Shown: piece after piece, positions 44,521-53,691 of the stretch
Layout: every line of letters begins with the position of its first letter
How positions within the stretch are numbered: the stretch's first letter is position 1
Assembly: GCA_022510905.1 (NCBI GenBank)
Contig: JAFLSN010000005.1
Location: forward strand, 48,485 to 112,484
Direction: 5' to 3'
Length of the DNA: 64,000 nt
Source of the DNA: Treponema sp.
GTDB lineage: Bacteria; Spirochaetota; Spirochaetia; Treponematales; Treponemataceae
Translations under genes and position numbers: made by a program
The notes under the pieces: generated by a model
Told to the model about the DNA's origin: nothing
Seen by the model: the letters and a program-made list of their open reading frames with translations, nothing else
Database searches by the model: none

Positions 44521-45996
44521 ATGTTTGTGTTTCGGTTTGCTTTAAAAAACGTTGTATCGCGCAAAAGTTCCGTGGTTATTGTTTTGTTCATTGCATTTGC
44601 CATTTCGTTGCTGGTGCTTTCCAACGCCATTTTCGATGGAACCGATAACGGTGTTGAAAAAGCTTTCGTCAACAGTTTTACGGGTGACGTGGTTATTCGT
44701 CCACAGGTAAAATTTCCGCTCAGCTTGTTTGGTGACGAAACTCCACTCACAGGTGAACTTTCAGCCATTCCCAATTTAATGCCATATACTGATGTGCTTG
44801 AATGTGTAAAAAACACACCCGGCATTGCCACATGCATTCCGCAGCTTACGGGTCTTGCCGTTGCCCGAATCAAGAACCACGAAGTAAAATGGCTGTTTTT
44901 TTTTGGCGTTGATGCCGATTCATATCTTAATGCCATGAGTGCCACACATCTGGTTCAAGGCCGTGCGTTTTCATCTGGAGAACGTGGCATTATGCTGAGC
45001 GAGAAAAGCTTTGAATACATCAAAACACGATTCCAAATGGATTTGCAACCAGGAGACAGCATACAGCTTATCAGTACAAATGGCACGTCGTTTACCATTC
45101 GGTCTGCACCGTTTACCGGTGTGTACGCATATGACATTCCCAATACCATGCTTGACAACATTGCCCTTGCCGACCCGCACACTATCCGGGGGATAATGAA
45201 CAAATCCGAATCGGTTTATGATGATTCAACCATAAACGAAGAGCACCGCAGTTTTCTTGGCACCGATGATGATTTTTTTATTGATGATCTGTTTTCTGAT
45301 TCCTCCGATTTTATAGGCAATGAGCAAAGTGAACAGGAAGCAGCATCGTTTTCACTCAAGGCGCTTGATAACGGCCAGCCTTCCTCTGCCAATGAATCTG
45401 ACAACAGCACTTCCTGGTCATTTATTATCTGTAAATCTGACAAAACTGTTCCCACCAAAATCCTGATAAAAACACTCAACGACCAGTTCAAAAAAAATGG
45501 ATGGGCTGTACAGGCGGTAAATTGGCGGAATGCGGCAGGTGGCATGGTGGCGCTTGTTTACTATCTCAGGCTGATTTTTAACATCGGCATAATTCTGATT
45601 CTGCTTACCGGCTTTATTGTTGTAAACAACACTCTTGTAATCTCTGCCCTTGACCGTGTGTATGAAACAGGAACGCTCCGTGCCATTGGTGCCAACAGAA
45701 GATTTGTGGCGTTGCAGTTTTTATTTGAAACTGCCATTCTTACGATAACAGCCGGCATACTCGGCTGTGCGCTTGGCTGTGTGCTCAATGCGGTGCTGGG
45801 AGCCGTGCATGTTACATTTACCAACGATTATTTAATTCAGCTGTTTGGCAGCAACACGCTTTCCACAGTAGTAACAGTTGAAAACATTGTTCGCTGCATG
45901 GTGCTTTCCGTGCTGCTTGCCATCGCGGGATGGGTGTACCCTGTGCACATTGCGCTTGAAAGCAACCCGGTGGTGGCCATGAGGGGGCTTGTCTGA
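44521..45996 (+). CDS. FtsX/LolC-type ABC transporter permease 1
   Basis: The 491-residue protein has one membrane span at the N-terminus (VVIVLFIAFAISLLVLSNAI), a large outside domain (about 45-360) that includes a long acidic Asp/Ser-rich insert, then three spans, with ETGTLRAIGANRRFVALQFLFETAIL as the FtsX-domain hallmark before the last two. This matches LolC/LolE/MacB-type permeases. It overlaps permease 2 by one base (TGATG). With the LolA-like and porin-like genes downstream, lipoprotein or outer-membrane transport is the likely role. The ATPase is not in the operon. Confidence 0.88.
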   Translation: MFVFRFALKNVVSRKSSVVIVLFIAFAISLLVLSNAIFDGTDNGVEKAFVNSFTGDVVIRPQVKFPLSLFGDETPLTGELSAIPNLMPYTDVLECVKNTPGIATCIPQLTGLAVARIKNHEVKWLFFFGVDADSYLNAMSATHLVQGRAFSSGERGIMLSEKSFEYIKTRFQMDLQPGDSIQLISTNGTSFTIRSAPFTGVYAYDIPNTMLDNIALADPHTIRGIMNKSESVYDDSTINEEHRSFLGTDDDFFIDDLFSDSSDFIGNEQSEQEAASFSLKALDNGQPSSANESDNSTSWSFIICKSDKTVPTKILIKTLNDQFKKNGWAVQAVNWRNAAGGMVALVYYLRLIFNIGIILILLTGFIVVNNTLVISALDRVYETGTLRAIGANRRFVALQFLFETAILTITAGILGCALGCVLNAVLGAVHVTFTNDYLIQLFGSNTLSTVVTVENIVRCMVLSVLLAIAGWVYPVHIALESNPVVAMRGLV

Positions 45997-47288
45997 TGTT
46001 CTATTCACGACTTTCCTTGCATTCGCTGTTGCATAATCGGCGCCAATATATTTCTCTGTTTTTGGTATGCCTGGTGGGAACAGGAATCATGATTGCATGC
46101 CAAGTGCTGACGGACGGCATGCTGTCTGCGGTGCGCGAAAAATCCAGACAATACTATGGCGGCGATTTGCAGTTTATCGGCGGCTATGACGAGCATGTTG
46201 GCACTACAAATGCGCAAGAGCTGATTCAAAAAATCAAACCTCTGTTTCCCAACGGTGTGCAGTTTTTTGAGAGATTTGATTATGATGCGGACGACACATC
46301 GTTTTACTATGAAGGAGAACGGACACGTCTGCGTATGCTCAAAGGCGTTGATTTTGAAAACGAAAAAGACGTGTTCAAAGATTTTACGTTCGTGCAGGGA
46401 GGCGCTATTTCACTTCCTGAGCATAACAGCATACTCATTTCTGCGCCCATTGCCACAAAGCTTGGCATTCATGCTGGCGATGAAATAACGTTGCAAGTGG
46501 TCACGGACGGAGGCTACAAAAATACAATGACATTGGTGGTGACCGGCATTTTTCAGGACTCCAGCCTGTTTGGAATGTACACCTCCTATCTGGACAAAGC
46601 CGCACTGTGCATTGTTACGGCATATCCAGAACAATACACAAACCGCATTTCAATTTATTATGGAAAAATTCCAGCCCCTACGCCTCGTGCTGTAAAACAA
46701 CTCCAGCATGAACTGGAAGGCATATACACCATGTATCCCCAAACTGACGACAAGCACGATTTTTTTGATGAACTGCGACGTGAAGGCTCGCCTCGTCCGC
46801 AGTATGCGCTTATCACCCTTGACGCAAACATCATTGAGCTAAAATTGCTTATCGAAGCAATACGCAGCGTGGTAATGCTGGTGGTTGTGGTGCTGCTTGC
46901 AATTATTGCAGTAGGCATTGGCAGCACATACCGCGTAATCGTGATGAAGCGCATAACAGAGATTGGCACATATCGGGCGCTTGGCATGGAACCTGGTGGT
47001 GTGCGAAATCTGTTCCTAACTGAAACATTCTATTTATTGCTTTCAGGTTTTATGGCTGGTACGGTGCTTTCGCTGTTGATTTCGTTTGTGATGTCACGGT
47101 TTGATTTTTCGTTCATTCCTGCATTCGACTTGTTCCTTATAAATGGACATATTCGACCCGTATATGGATTTGCAAAAACCATGTCTCTGTTTTTTGTTAT
47201 GCTTGTAACTACGCTTTTGTCAGTTTTGTTTACTATCCGGAATGTGGTGCACATAAGCCCGGTGGGTGCACTTGCCACCACAAATTGA
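45996..47288 (+). CDS. FtsX/LolE-type ABC transporter permease 2
   Basis: The 430-residue partner has the same layout: N-terminal span (YISLFLVCLVGTGIMIACQ), outside domain with YYGGDLQFIGGYDEHVG, and a C-terminal FtsX domain (RITEIGTYRALGMEPGGVRNL) with three spans. It is related to permease 1 but not closely, which fits a heterodimer as in LolCE. Its start overlaps the first permease stop, and the LolA-like gene starts 19 bp after its stop. No lolD-like ATPase is next to it. Confidence 0.88.
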   Translation: MFYSRLSLHSLLHNRRQYISLFLVCLVGTGIMIACQVLTDGMLSAVREKSRQYYGGDLQFIGGYDEHVGTTNAQELIQKIKPLFPNGVQFFERFDYDADDTSFYYEGERTRLRMLKGVDFENEKDVFKDFTFVQGGAISLPEHNSILISAPIATKLGIHAGDEITLQVVTDGGYKNTMTLVVTGIFQDSSLFGMYTSYLDKAALCIVTAYPEQYTNRISIYYGKIPAPTPRAVKQLQHELEGIYTMYPQTDDKHDFFDELRREGSPRPQYALITLDANIIELKLLIEAIRSVVMLVVVVLLAIIAVGIGSTYRVIVMKRITEIGTYRALGMEPGGVRNLFLTETFYLLLSGFMAGTVLSLLISFVMSRFDFSFIPAFDLFLINGHIRPVYGFAKTMSLFFVMLVTTLLSVLFTIRNVVHISPVGALATTN

Positions 47289-47307
47289 AGGTACACAGGA
47301 GTTGGCC

Positions 47308-48102
47308 ATGATGAAACATTCTTTTGTTTTTAGAATTTTAGCCGTTTTTTTGCTGGTTTGTGCAGGAATGCAGATTCATGCTGAAACACTTGCCCAAAAA
47401 GATGCCGAAAAACTGCTCGCCTTGGCAGACAAAAACACATCATTTGCAGGAACGGATTTTGCCGGAGATTATATAATCGTAAAAGAAGAAGTGGACGGTG
47501 CCAAATCTGTGCAAACCGCCCGCATGTACCGCCGCGACAGCAATTCAGCCTACACCATTTTGCTCACCTCCCCCGATGACCGTGGCAAAGGCTATGTCCA
47601 GTACGACAACACCATCTGGTTTTATGACCCGCATGACAAGCAGTTTGTTCTAACCAGTGCCAAAGACAAGTTTGAAAATTCAAACGCAAATACAGGTGAT
47701 TTTACCCCCCAGCATTACAGCCGCGACTACGCCATTGTTTCCGCCCAAACAGTGAAGCTTGGAACGCTTTCTTGCGTGGTGTTCGATTTAAAAGCAAAAA
47801 TAAAAGACGTGAGCTATCCAAAAATCAAAGTGTGGGTAACTGCTGACGATGGCCTTATCCGCAAAAAAGAGGATTACAGTCTTTCAGGTCAGCTGCTTCG
47901 TACAACTGCCATTCCGTCGTACCAAAAATTCGGCAAAAATTCCGTGCCAGACAAAATGCTGATCGTTGACAACTTGCGTAAGATGGAAATAAACGGTAAA
48001 ATGCAATACGAAAAAACGCAGGTGACTATCACCAATGTTTCGTTTGCAAAGCAGAGTAGTACAATCTACACAAAAAAATATATAGAAATGATGAGCGAGT
48101 GA
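47308..48102 (+). CDS. LolA-like outer-membrane lipoprotein-sorting protein
   Basis: A signal peptide (FRILAVFLLVCAGMQIHA) leads into a periplasmic domain that resembles the LolA-like sorting-protein group: MYRRDSNSAYTILLTSPDDRGKGYV, IWFYDPHDKQF and WVTADDGLIRKKEDYSLSGQ are strand-turn patterns of the half-barrel lipid-binding fold. An AGGAG lies 5 nt before a double ATG at 47308/47311. The gene sits between two permeases and a porin-like gene, which supports a role in carrying lipoproteins or lipids from the inner to the outer membrane. Confidence 0.85.
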   Translation: MMKHSFVFRILAVFLLVCAGMQIHAETLAQKDAEKLLALADKNTSFAGTDFAGDYIIVKEEVDGAKSVQTARMYRRDSNSAYTILLTSPDDRGKGYVQYDNTIWFYDPHDKQFVLTSAKDKFENSNANTGDFTPQHYSRDYAIVSAQTVKLGTLSCVVFDLKAKIKDVSYPKIKVWVTADDGLIRKKEDYSLSGQLLRTTAIPSYQKFGKNSVPDKMLIVDNLRKMEINGKMQYEKTQVTITNVSFAKQSSTIYTKKYIEMMSE

Positions 48103-49475
48103 TGAAAGGTGTTCGGCGACTAAGTCTTGTTTTGTTTTTGGTTGGACTTGTTTTTTCGGTTCAAGCATTTTCGCAGGAAAGCGATGAAGCTGTTGCCGTT
48201 TCCTCGGACGACCCGTTCGATGGGCTGTTTGATGGTGCAGAAGATATTGACGGAAGCGAAACAAGAGATGCCGATGCCACAAAATCAGCAGACATTCCAG
48301 TTGCCACTGCCACAAAAAAAACTCTGAATGACATAATTTCGTTCAACGGTTCAGTTTCTTCTTCTTTGGGAATTTTATCGTATATTTCAGATATTGTTGA
48401 AAAAACGGATGACAGTGATGAATCCTTAAGTTTTTCCGATGTGTTCAGCCCATTTTCAACATTTGAAAGCACATTTGGTTTTACGGCACGCCCTTCTGAT
48501 ATTTTTACGTTCCGTGGCACCCTCAAAGCAAAATTCCCCGACACAAATGCTGGCACAAATTCTATTAAGATAGCCACCGACATCAGCCTTGCCCTTTCAC
48601 AACTGTATTTTGACTATGTGCTGGCAAGGCACGTTTATATAACAATCGGCCGCACCAATTCCAACTGGAACGTTTCAAATATTTTTGACACAAATATTTT
48701 AAATGACGGCAAGCGAAAAAACGGCGACATTTCCTACAGCGTTTTTGACACGGGCAACAGATCGGATTCGCAGCTGTTTGATGCCATTGTGCTGGTGCCA
48801 ATCTGGCACGGCCAGGTGCAGGCTGTAGGCATGTACGGAAATTACGGAACTGCCGGTAATAACATAAAAACCGAAAACCTTTCGTATGCGGGTTCCCTTG
48901 AATTCAATTTTAGAGAATTTTCCTTTTCGCTTTTTGCTCGCAAATGGGCCGATAATGACTCCAGGAACATGTCTCCAGCATTGGGTGCTTCGTTTAGCGG
49001 CGACATAAAAGGATGGCATTTTTTTGCCTGGGGAAAATTCCACTTTACGCCCCACCTCAATGATTTTGACGGCTTTAAATATATCAAGGCGGTGGGCGGC
49101 ATAAGAAAGTATTGGGACATGCAAAAAATCGGATTGATGATGGAATATCAATATGTGTACAACCGGGACTATCAGACTAACGAAGATTTGATTCACATGA
49201 ACACTGTCGCTCTGGAACTTATATGGCGACATGTGGGTGGCACACATTTTTCTCCAGCGGTGCTGTGGGCCCAGCAGATTAACCAGCCGTATGCGGCAGG
49301 TGAATTGATTCCATCGCTTTCGTGGGATGGTTTGCGGTATGCTACAATTCGTTTTGTGACGCCATTCTTTTATGGCAACAAAACAACCACATACCAAAAC
49401 CTCACAATTATTTCAACTGAAACAAGTCCAAAGTTCTTGATTGGGATAATTTTGTCATTGAAAGTGAATTTTTAA
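48102..49475 (+). CDS. Porin-like outer-membrane beta-barrel protein
   Basis: The 457-residue protein has a signal peptide (LSLVLFLVGLVFSVQAFS), an acidic Asp/Gly-rich stretch (residues 25-55, DDPFDGLFDGAEDIDG), then a beta-rich region ending in the aromatic terminus KVNF, as expected for a barrel inserted by BamA. It overlaps the LolA-like gene by one base (TGATG). It shares its layout with the protein encoded at 58654 but not obvious sequence. In this operon it could be a client or the outer-membrane part of the export system. The exact function is unknown. Confidence 0.75.
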   Translation: MKGVRRLSLVLFLVGLVFSVQAFSQESDEAVAVSSDDPFDGLFDGAEDIDGSETRDADATKSADIPVATATKKTLNDIISFNGSVSSSLGILSYISDIVEKTDDSDESLSFSDVFSPFSTFESTFGFTARPSDIFTFRGTLKAKFPDTNAGTNSIKIATDISLALSQLYFDYVLARHVYITIGRTNSNWNVSNIFDTNILNDGKRKNGDISYSVFDTGNRSDSQLFDAIVLVPIWHGQVQAVGMYGNYGTAGNNIKTENLSYAGSLEFNFREFSFSLFARKWADNDSRNMSPALGASFSGDIKGWHFFAWGKFHFTPHLNDFDGFKYIKAVGGIRKYWDMQKIGLMMEYQYVYNRDYQTNEDLIHMNTVALELIWRHVGGTHFSPAVLWAQQINQPYAAGELIPSLSWDGLRYATIRFVTPFFYGNKTTTYQNLTIISTETSPKFLIGIILSLKVNF

Positions 49476-49500
49476 ATATCTTGAATTTTGCTTTTTGTTT

Positions 49501-49610
49501 AAATCAACACACCCCGATGCAAAATGCAGGTATGATTTTTCTAAAAATTGCTAACTAAGCAGTGATAAAGAAACCTTTAGGGTTTGCTGGCTGTGTTGTC
49601 CTTAATTTTG
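49501..49610 (-). repeat. Intergenic repeat, partial long form (copy C)
   Basis: On the minus strand the copy contains AAACCTTTAGGGTTTGCTGG-like sequence, GCAGGTATGATTTTTC in reverse order and the GGTGTGTTGATTT end. It matches the right half of the copy at 53469. Confidence 0.65.
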
Positions 49611-49679
49611 CTATATTTTTAAACAGTTTTGCTAAAAATCTTTGTTCGCGCCGACACAAGAAAAAGCGTTTTTGCTGTT

Positions 49680-49721
49680 AAAACAAAACGCGCCGGCATT
49701 TTACCAGCGCGTTTTGTTTTT
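49680..49721. terminator. Bidirectional terminator
   Basis: Two perfect 14-base arms (AAAACAAAACGCGC and its complement) around a 13-base loop, with A-rich and T-rich flanks, between the permease operon and fabV. Confidence 0.8.
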
Positions 49722-49807
49722 GACAAAAAGTTTATGCAAATGCTAATAAATTTTAGCCTTTTTAAACCAACCACTGCCATGCGTGGCAAGTGGCGCACAT
49801 GGTAAGA

Positions 49808-51034
49808 CTAGTCAATCAAACGCATATCTGCGATGTCTTTTTCGTAGTCAACACCGTCTACGTCAAAGCCATTTATATTCAAAAAGTCGTGGCGAATTCC
49901 AGCTAGGTCGGTGGTTTCGTTCACATTGGATTCGGTTACGGTGGGCATTATGGCATCAACTTCAGCTTGCACGGCGGGGTCAAGTTCCCAGTCGTCAACG
50001 CGGATTCTGTTTTCTGCGTCAACAGGAACGGTTCCTGCGGCACTGTTTGGGCCGGTAAAAAGCCGTTCCGCAAACAATCGTTCCATTTGTTCAATACAAC
50101 CTTCGTGGGTACCCCGAGCTTTCATCACCTTGAAAAGCACACCAAGGTACAAGGTAATAATCGGAATCACGGAAGACGAACGTGTGATAAGCCCTTTGTT
50201 CACACTTACATAAGCAGCTCCCCCGATTTTTTTGAGCGCGGCATCAATATTGTGCGCACGGGCTTCGAGGTCTTTTTTTGCGGCACCGATAGTGCCATCG
50301 CGGTAGATGGCGTGGCTCAGTTTGGGGCCAATGTATGAATAGGCAACCGTGCGGCATCCTTGGGAAAGCACCCCCGCTTCTGAAAGCTGTTTTATCCAGC
50401 GTTCCCAGTCTTCACCGCCCATGACTTTTACAGTATTAGGAATATCATCTCCCTCAGCCGGAGATGCAGAAGTGAATGTGATTTTTCCAGTCATCATGTC
50501 GAGTGAAGGTCCGCTATATTCAGACCCTACAGGTTTGAGCACGGATTTGTATTGAACTTTTGTGTCGGGGTCGGTACGCACAGGACTTGCAAGGCTGTAA
50601 ATAATCAAATCGAATGTGCGCCCCCAGTTTTTTACTTCTGCAATCACCTGCTGCCGAATTTCATCGCTGAATGCATCACCGTTGATGGTAAGTGTTTTTA
50701 GCCCCGCATCTTTTGCCTCGCGGTCAAATTCAGCATTGTTGTACCAACCGGGAGTTCCGCCTTTTTTTTCTTGAGCTTCATGCTCAAACGAAACGCCGAT
50801 TGTATCGGCACCGTATTCAAATGCCGCACTGATTCGGCTTGCAAGACCATAGCCTGTGGAACAGCCAAGCACCAGCACTGTTTTTGGCCCATCGCCGCCT
50901 TCCGCAACGCTCTTTGTGCCACGCTTTTGCTTTTGGGCTTTAACGTAGGCAATCTGCCGTGCGGTATCTTTTGCACAGCCGACAGGATGGGCGTTAATGC
51001 AGATGTTGCTCCGAATCATTGGTTTGATTACCAT
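49808..51034 (-). CDS. fabV: Trans-2-enoyl-CoA/ACP reductase FabV (TER)
   Basis: FabV/TER reduces enoyl-CoA or enoyl-ACP with NADH, in fatty acid synthesis or butyrate formation. The protein has the large-SDR signature Tyr-x8-Lys (YRDGTIGAAK), the NADH-binding VLVLGCSTGYGLASRI and IIYSLASPVRTDP. The family is well characterised in T. denticola. From MVIKPMIRSNICIN at 51034 the length is 408, close to the usual 397; GAGGAG lies 11 nt upstream. The frame extends 22 residues further but without family character. It is monocistronic. Confidence 0.96.
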   Translation of the reverse strand: MVIKPMIRSNICINAHPVGCAKDTARQIAYVKAQKQKRGTKSVAEGGDGPKTVLVLGCSTGYGLASRISAAFEYGADTIGVSFEHEAQEKKGGTPGWYNNAEFDREAKDAGLKTLTINGDAFSDEIRQQVIAEVKNWGRTFDLIIYSLASPVRTDPDTKVQYKSVLKPVGSEYSGPSLDMMTGKITFTSASPAEGDDIPNTVKVMGGEDWERWIKQLSEAGVLSQGCRTVAYSYIGPKLSHAIYRDGTIGAAKKDLEARAHNIDAALKKIGGAAYVSVNKGLITRSSSVIPIITLYLGVLFKVMKARGTHEGCIEQMERLFAERLFTGPNSAAGTVPVDAENRIRVDDWELDPAVQAEVDAIMPTVTESNVNETTDLAGIRHDFLNINGFDVDGVDYEKDIADMRLID

Positions 51035-51060
51035 GTCAATACACTCCTCAATATAAAATG

Positions 51061-51370
51061 AATATTTATTCTGCGGAACAAGGGCACATGCGCATACCAA
51101 TTTTTTGCATGCGCTGCAGGAAAGTTTCTAAAACCATTTACTTTCGTGGATCAGGCCATCTAAACCAAATAGGTTGCGAATTTTACGCTTCTGACCACAA
51201 ATCCAATACACCAAAGCACGGAATGATTAAATCCGCCACTTCTTCAGCTAATATTACTATGACAGGGTGCCAAAAGTCAATAATATTATCCTGCCGACCA
51301 GACTGCGGCTGTATCAGTTCGATGCACTGTGTTATGTAGTTGTTGCGGCGCACATGGTCTGTTATTCATG
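51061..51370. other. Intergenic region without a supported gene
   Basis: It lies upstream of fabV (minus) and the small ORF at 51423 (plus). A frame at 51058-51339 has no ribosome site and unusual composition. Nothing else is recognised. Confidence 0.4.
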
Positions 51371-51399
51371 CTGACAGAAAAAAAGCAACACGGTATACT
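51371..51399 (+). promoter_or_regulatory. Promoter before the small Cys-rich ORF
   Basis: CTGACA, 17 nt, TATACT, followed by an AAGGAG (51410-51415) and GTG at 51423. Confidence 0.6.
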
Positions 51400-51422
51400 G
51401 CAAACACAAAAGGAGTGCTGTT

Positions 51423-51701
51423 GTGGCAAAAGCAAAAAATATCGCAGTTTGTGGAGTCAATTCGTGTAATAGCACAGCAAAAACTGAAGTGGCAAAGTCC
51501 GTGCGCAGCGTTCGCTGCTGCAAAAAAGATGGCGCACCAACAGCGAACAAAAGCATAGTTCAAGCTGTTATCGTATTGTCTCTTGTTGCTCCAATTTGTG
51601 TTGAAACATCCACCCGATTCAATATTCAGAATATGTTGATGAGTCCGATAAAATCTGCGCTGCCTTGTTCAAGCCTTTTGGCAGCAGTTTATTCAGCATA
51701 A
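51423..51701 (+). CDS. Small ORF of unknown function with good expression signals
   Basis: The GTG has AAGGAG 7 nt upstream and a strong promoter, so something is probably translated here. The 92-residue product begins MAKAKNIAVCGVNSCNSTAK and has a basic Cys-containing first half (CC near residue 32) and a hydrophobic middle (SIVQAVIVLSLVAPICV). I do not recognise it, and the second half looks less protein-like, so it may be a truncated or frameshifted gene. The glycosylase gene starts 17 bp after its stop and may depend on the same promoter. Confidence 0.4.
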   Translation: MAKAKNIAVCGVNSCNSTAKTEVAKSVRSVRCCKKDGAPTANKSIVQAVIVLSLVAPICVETSTRFNIQNMLMSPIKSALPCSSLLAAVYSA

Positions 51702-51717
51702 AATATTTGTTGGCCTT

Positions 51718-52251
51718 ATGCAAAAGCAAACCGCACTTATTGTTCATAAAATTGCTCCCGTATGGAACGCGCACAGCAGGGTGCTGCTTTTGGGAACAAT
51801 GCCGTCGCCAGCTTCTCGGAGCGCGGGATTTTTTTACATGCATCCACAAAATCGTTTTTGGCCTTTGATGGCAAAAATATTCAACGAACATTTTGCATAC
51901 AAAAACAAAGATTTGGATCATGAAGCAGCCATCGCAGAACGAAAGGCATTTTTGCTGAAGCACCGCATTGCACTTTGGGACGTTCTTTCCCAATGCATGA
52001 TTCGCGGTGCCGAAGATACAAGCATCACAAACACGGTACCAAATGATTTTTCAGAGATGTTTTCGCATTCAGCTATCTCACACGTTTTTTGCACAGGAAC
52101 AACTGCATTCCGTTTGTGGCAAAAACACTGCGCCGCGCTGTACACCATTCCATGTTACGGGCTGCCTTCAACCAGCCCCGCAAACCAGGGACGATGGCCA
52201 TTTGAAAAACTGGTTGAAGCTTACCGCCTGGCACTGCAAGAATGGCTGTAA
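51718..52251 (+). CDS. Hypoxanthine-DNA glycosylase-like (UDG family 6) protein
   Basis: The 177-residue protein has the UDG-superfamily layout of DNA-deoxyinosine glycosylases: LLLGTMPSPASRSAGFFYMH, then PQNRFWPLMAKIF, HRIALWDVLSQCMIRGAEDTSI, VPNDFSEM and a late LPSTSPANQ. Such enzymes remove hypoxanthine (deaminated adenine), sometimes other deaminated bases, from DNA. No strong ribosome site is seen; it probably shares the promoter of the upstream small ORF. Confidence 0.85.
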   Translation: MQKQTALIVHKIAPVWNAHSRVLLLGTMPSPASRSAGFFYMHPQNRFWPLMAKIFNEHFAYKNKDLDHEAAIAERKAFLLKHRIALWDVLSQCMIRGAEDTSITNTVPNDFSEMFSHSAISHVFCTGTTAFRLWQKHCAALYTIPCYGLPSTSPANQGRWPFEKLVEAYRLALQEWL

Positions 52252-52539
52252 TTTAAAAAGGCATTCTTGCGCGAAGGTGTCGCAGCCAAAAATTCAAACA
52301 CTTTATTGAACCACGGCAAGCGCAAGTTGCAACGGCATTCCATAAAAACCGTGCGCAGGAACAAACCGCTCGCAACGTGGCTGAAAACTTTCAGGCTAAA
52401 AATATTTTCAAAAAAACAAAAATTGCTAAAGTCGCCCTTTCAAAGTCCGAAGATAAAAGTGTAGGGTGAAAATCCCTAAGCCAGCAAGCATAGCATGTTT
52501 GTTGGTAACTTTTATACATGTTTAGAGGAGATACATTTT
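52252..52539. other. flaB upstream region
   Basis: A stretch with a small TAGGG/CCCTA hairpin at about 52461-52475. No clear sigma-70 promoter was found, and a sigma-28 match (TAAA, then GAAGATAA) has a spacer that is too long. The flaB leader ends in an AGAGGAG site. Confidence 0.4.
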
Positions 52540-53400
52540 ATGGTTATCAATCACAACATGAGTGCTATGTTTGCTCAGCGTGCAGAAGGCATTACAGAGC
52601 TGAGCAACCAGAAGAACATGGAGAAGCTTTCATCTGGCGAAAAAATCAACCGCGCCGGTGACGATGCTTCAGGCCTTGCCGTTTCTGAAAAGATGCGCAG
52701 CCAGATTCGCGGTCTGAATCAGGCTTCCACCAACGCAAAGAACGGCATTTCGTTCATCCAGACAAGCGAAGGTTATCTCCAGGAAACGGAAGATATCATC
52801 CAGCGCATCCGCGAGCTTGCTATCCAGTCAAGCAACGGTGTTTATACCGATGAAGACCGCACGATGATTCAGGTTGAAGTTTCTTCACTGATTGCTGAAA
52901 TCGACCGCATTGCTTCTACCGCCCAGTTCAACGGCATGAACATGCTCACCGGCCGCTTTGCACGCCCCACTGGAGAAAACACCCCGACAGCATCTATGTG
53001 GCTGCACATTGGTGCCAACATGGATCAGCGCACACAGGTGTACATCGGAACCATGACCGCCGCCGCTCTTGGTCTGCGCAACGTGGGTAACGAAGAAATC
53101 CTGACCCTTGAAACACCCGATGAAGCGAACCGCGCCATTGGCACTCTTGACGAAGCAATCAAGAAAATCAACAAACAGCGCGCCGACCTTGGTGCCTACC
53201 AGAACCGCCTTGAAAAGACCGTTGTTGGTCTTGACATCGGTGCTGAAAACCTCCAGGCTTCTGAGAGCCGCATCCGCGACACCGACATGGCCAAGGAGAT
53301 GGTGGACTTCACCAAGAACCAGGTGCTCTCTCAGGCTGGCACTGCCATGATTGCACAGGCAAACCAGACCTCACAGAACGTTCTTACCTTGCTCCGCTAG
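52540..53400 (+). CDS. flaB: Flagellin FlaB (periplasmic flagellar core protein)
   Basis: The 286-residue protein has the conserved flagellin ends: [19 protein letters not shown] and [20 protein letters not shown] at the N-terminus, and [20 protein letters not shown] to NVLTLLR at the C-terminus. It lacks the variable middle domain of external flagellins, which is usual for spirochaetal core proteins of periplasmic flagella. GAGGAG precedes ATG 52540 by 10 nt. A terminator follows. Only one flagellin gene is in the window; others of the FlaB set must be elsewhere. Confidence 0.97.
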   Translation: MVINHNMSAMFAQRAEGITELSNQKNMEKLSSGEKINRAGDDASGLAVSEKMRSQIRGLNQASTNAKNGISFIQTSEGYLQETEDIIQRIRELAIQSSNGVYTDEDRTMIQVEVSSLIAEIDRIASTAQFNGMNMLTGRFARPTGENTPTASMWLHIGANMDQRTQVYIGTMTAAALGLRNVGNEEILTLETPDEANRAIGTLDEAIKKINKQRADLGAYQNRLEKTVVGLDIGAENLQASESRIRDTDMAKEMVDFTKNQVLSQAGTAMIAQANQTSQNVLTLLR

Positions 53401-53433
53401 TTCTGCACGCAGCGTAAGAATCCACTTGCAAGA

Positions 53434-53467
53434 AACGGACGCTTCAAAAAGAGGCGCCCGTTTTTTT
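53434..53467 (+). terminator. flaB terminator
   Basis: AACGGACGCTTC pairs with GAGGCGCCCGTT (two G-U pairs) around five A residues, then seven T residues. Confidence 0.8.
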
Positions 53468-53468
53468 A

Positions 53469-53685
53469 TTTGTGCGGAAAGGGTAAAAACTGCGTTTTTG
53501 CAAAGCCAGTTCCAGACTTGAAGCCATGCTGCAAGTAGGAGCAAAACTAAGGGTATGTTCCCTTGACTGCAATACCTTGCAAGAACAACACACCCGGCAA
53601 AGGCTAAAGGTTCTTTATATTACTGCTCAGTTATCAAATTCCAGAAAAATCATACCCGCCTTATGCATCTGGATGTGTTGATTTT
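53469..53685 (+). repeat. Intergenic repeat, long form (copy A)
   Basis: It starts TTTGTGCGGAAAGGGTAAAA, contains GCAAAGCCAG, a hairpin-like AAGGGTATGTTCCCTT, CTGCTCAGTTATCAAATTCC and ends GGATGTGTTGATTTT. It is 217 bp, non-coding, and the reference for the other copies. Confidence 0.75.
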
Positions 53686-53691
53686 AAACGT

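Noticed and set aside
51058..51339. Open frame of 93 codons upstream of fabV on the opposite strand
   Set aside because: There is no ribosome site, the first codons overlap the fabV leader, and nothing in the product resembles a domain.
52427..52460. Sigma-28-type promoter for flaB
   Set aside because: TAAA and a GCCGATAA-like box can be drawn, but the spacer is about 18 nt instead of 15 and two of eight -10 bases differ.
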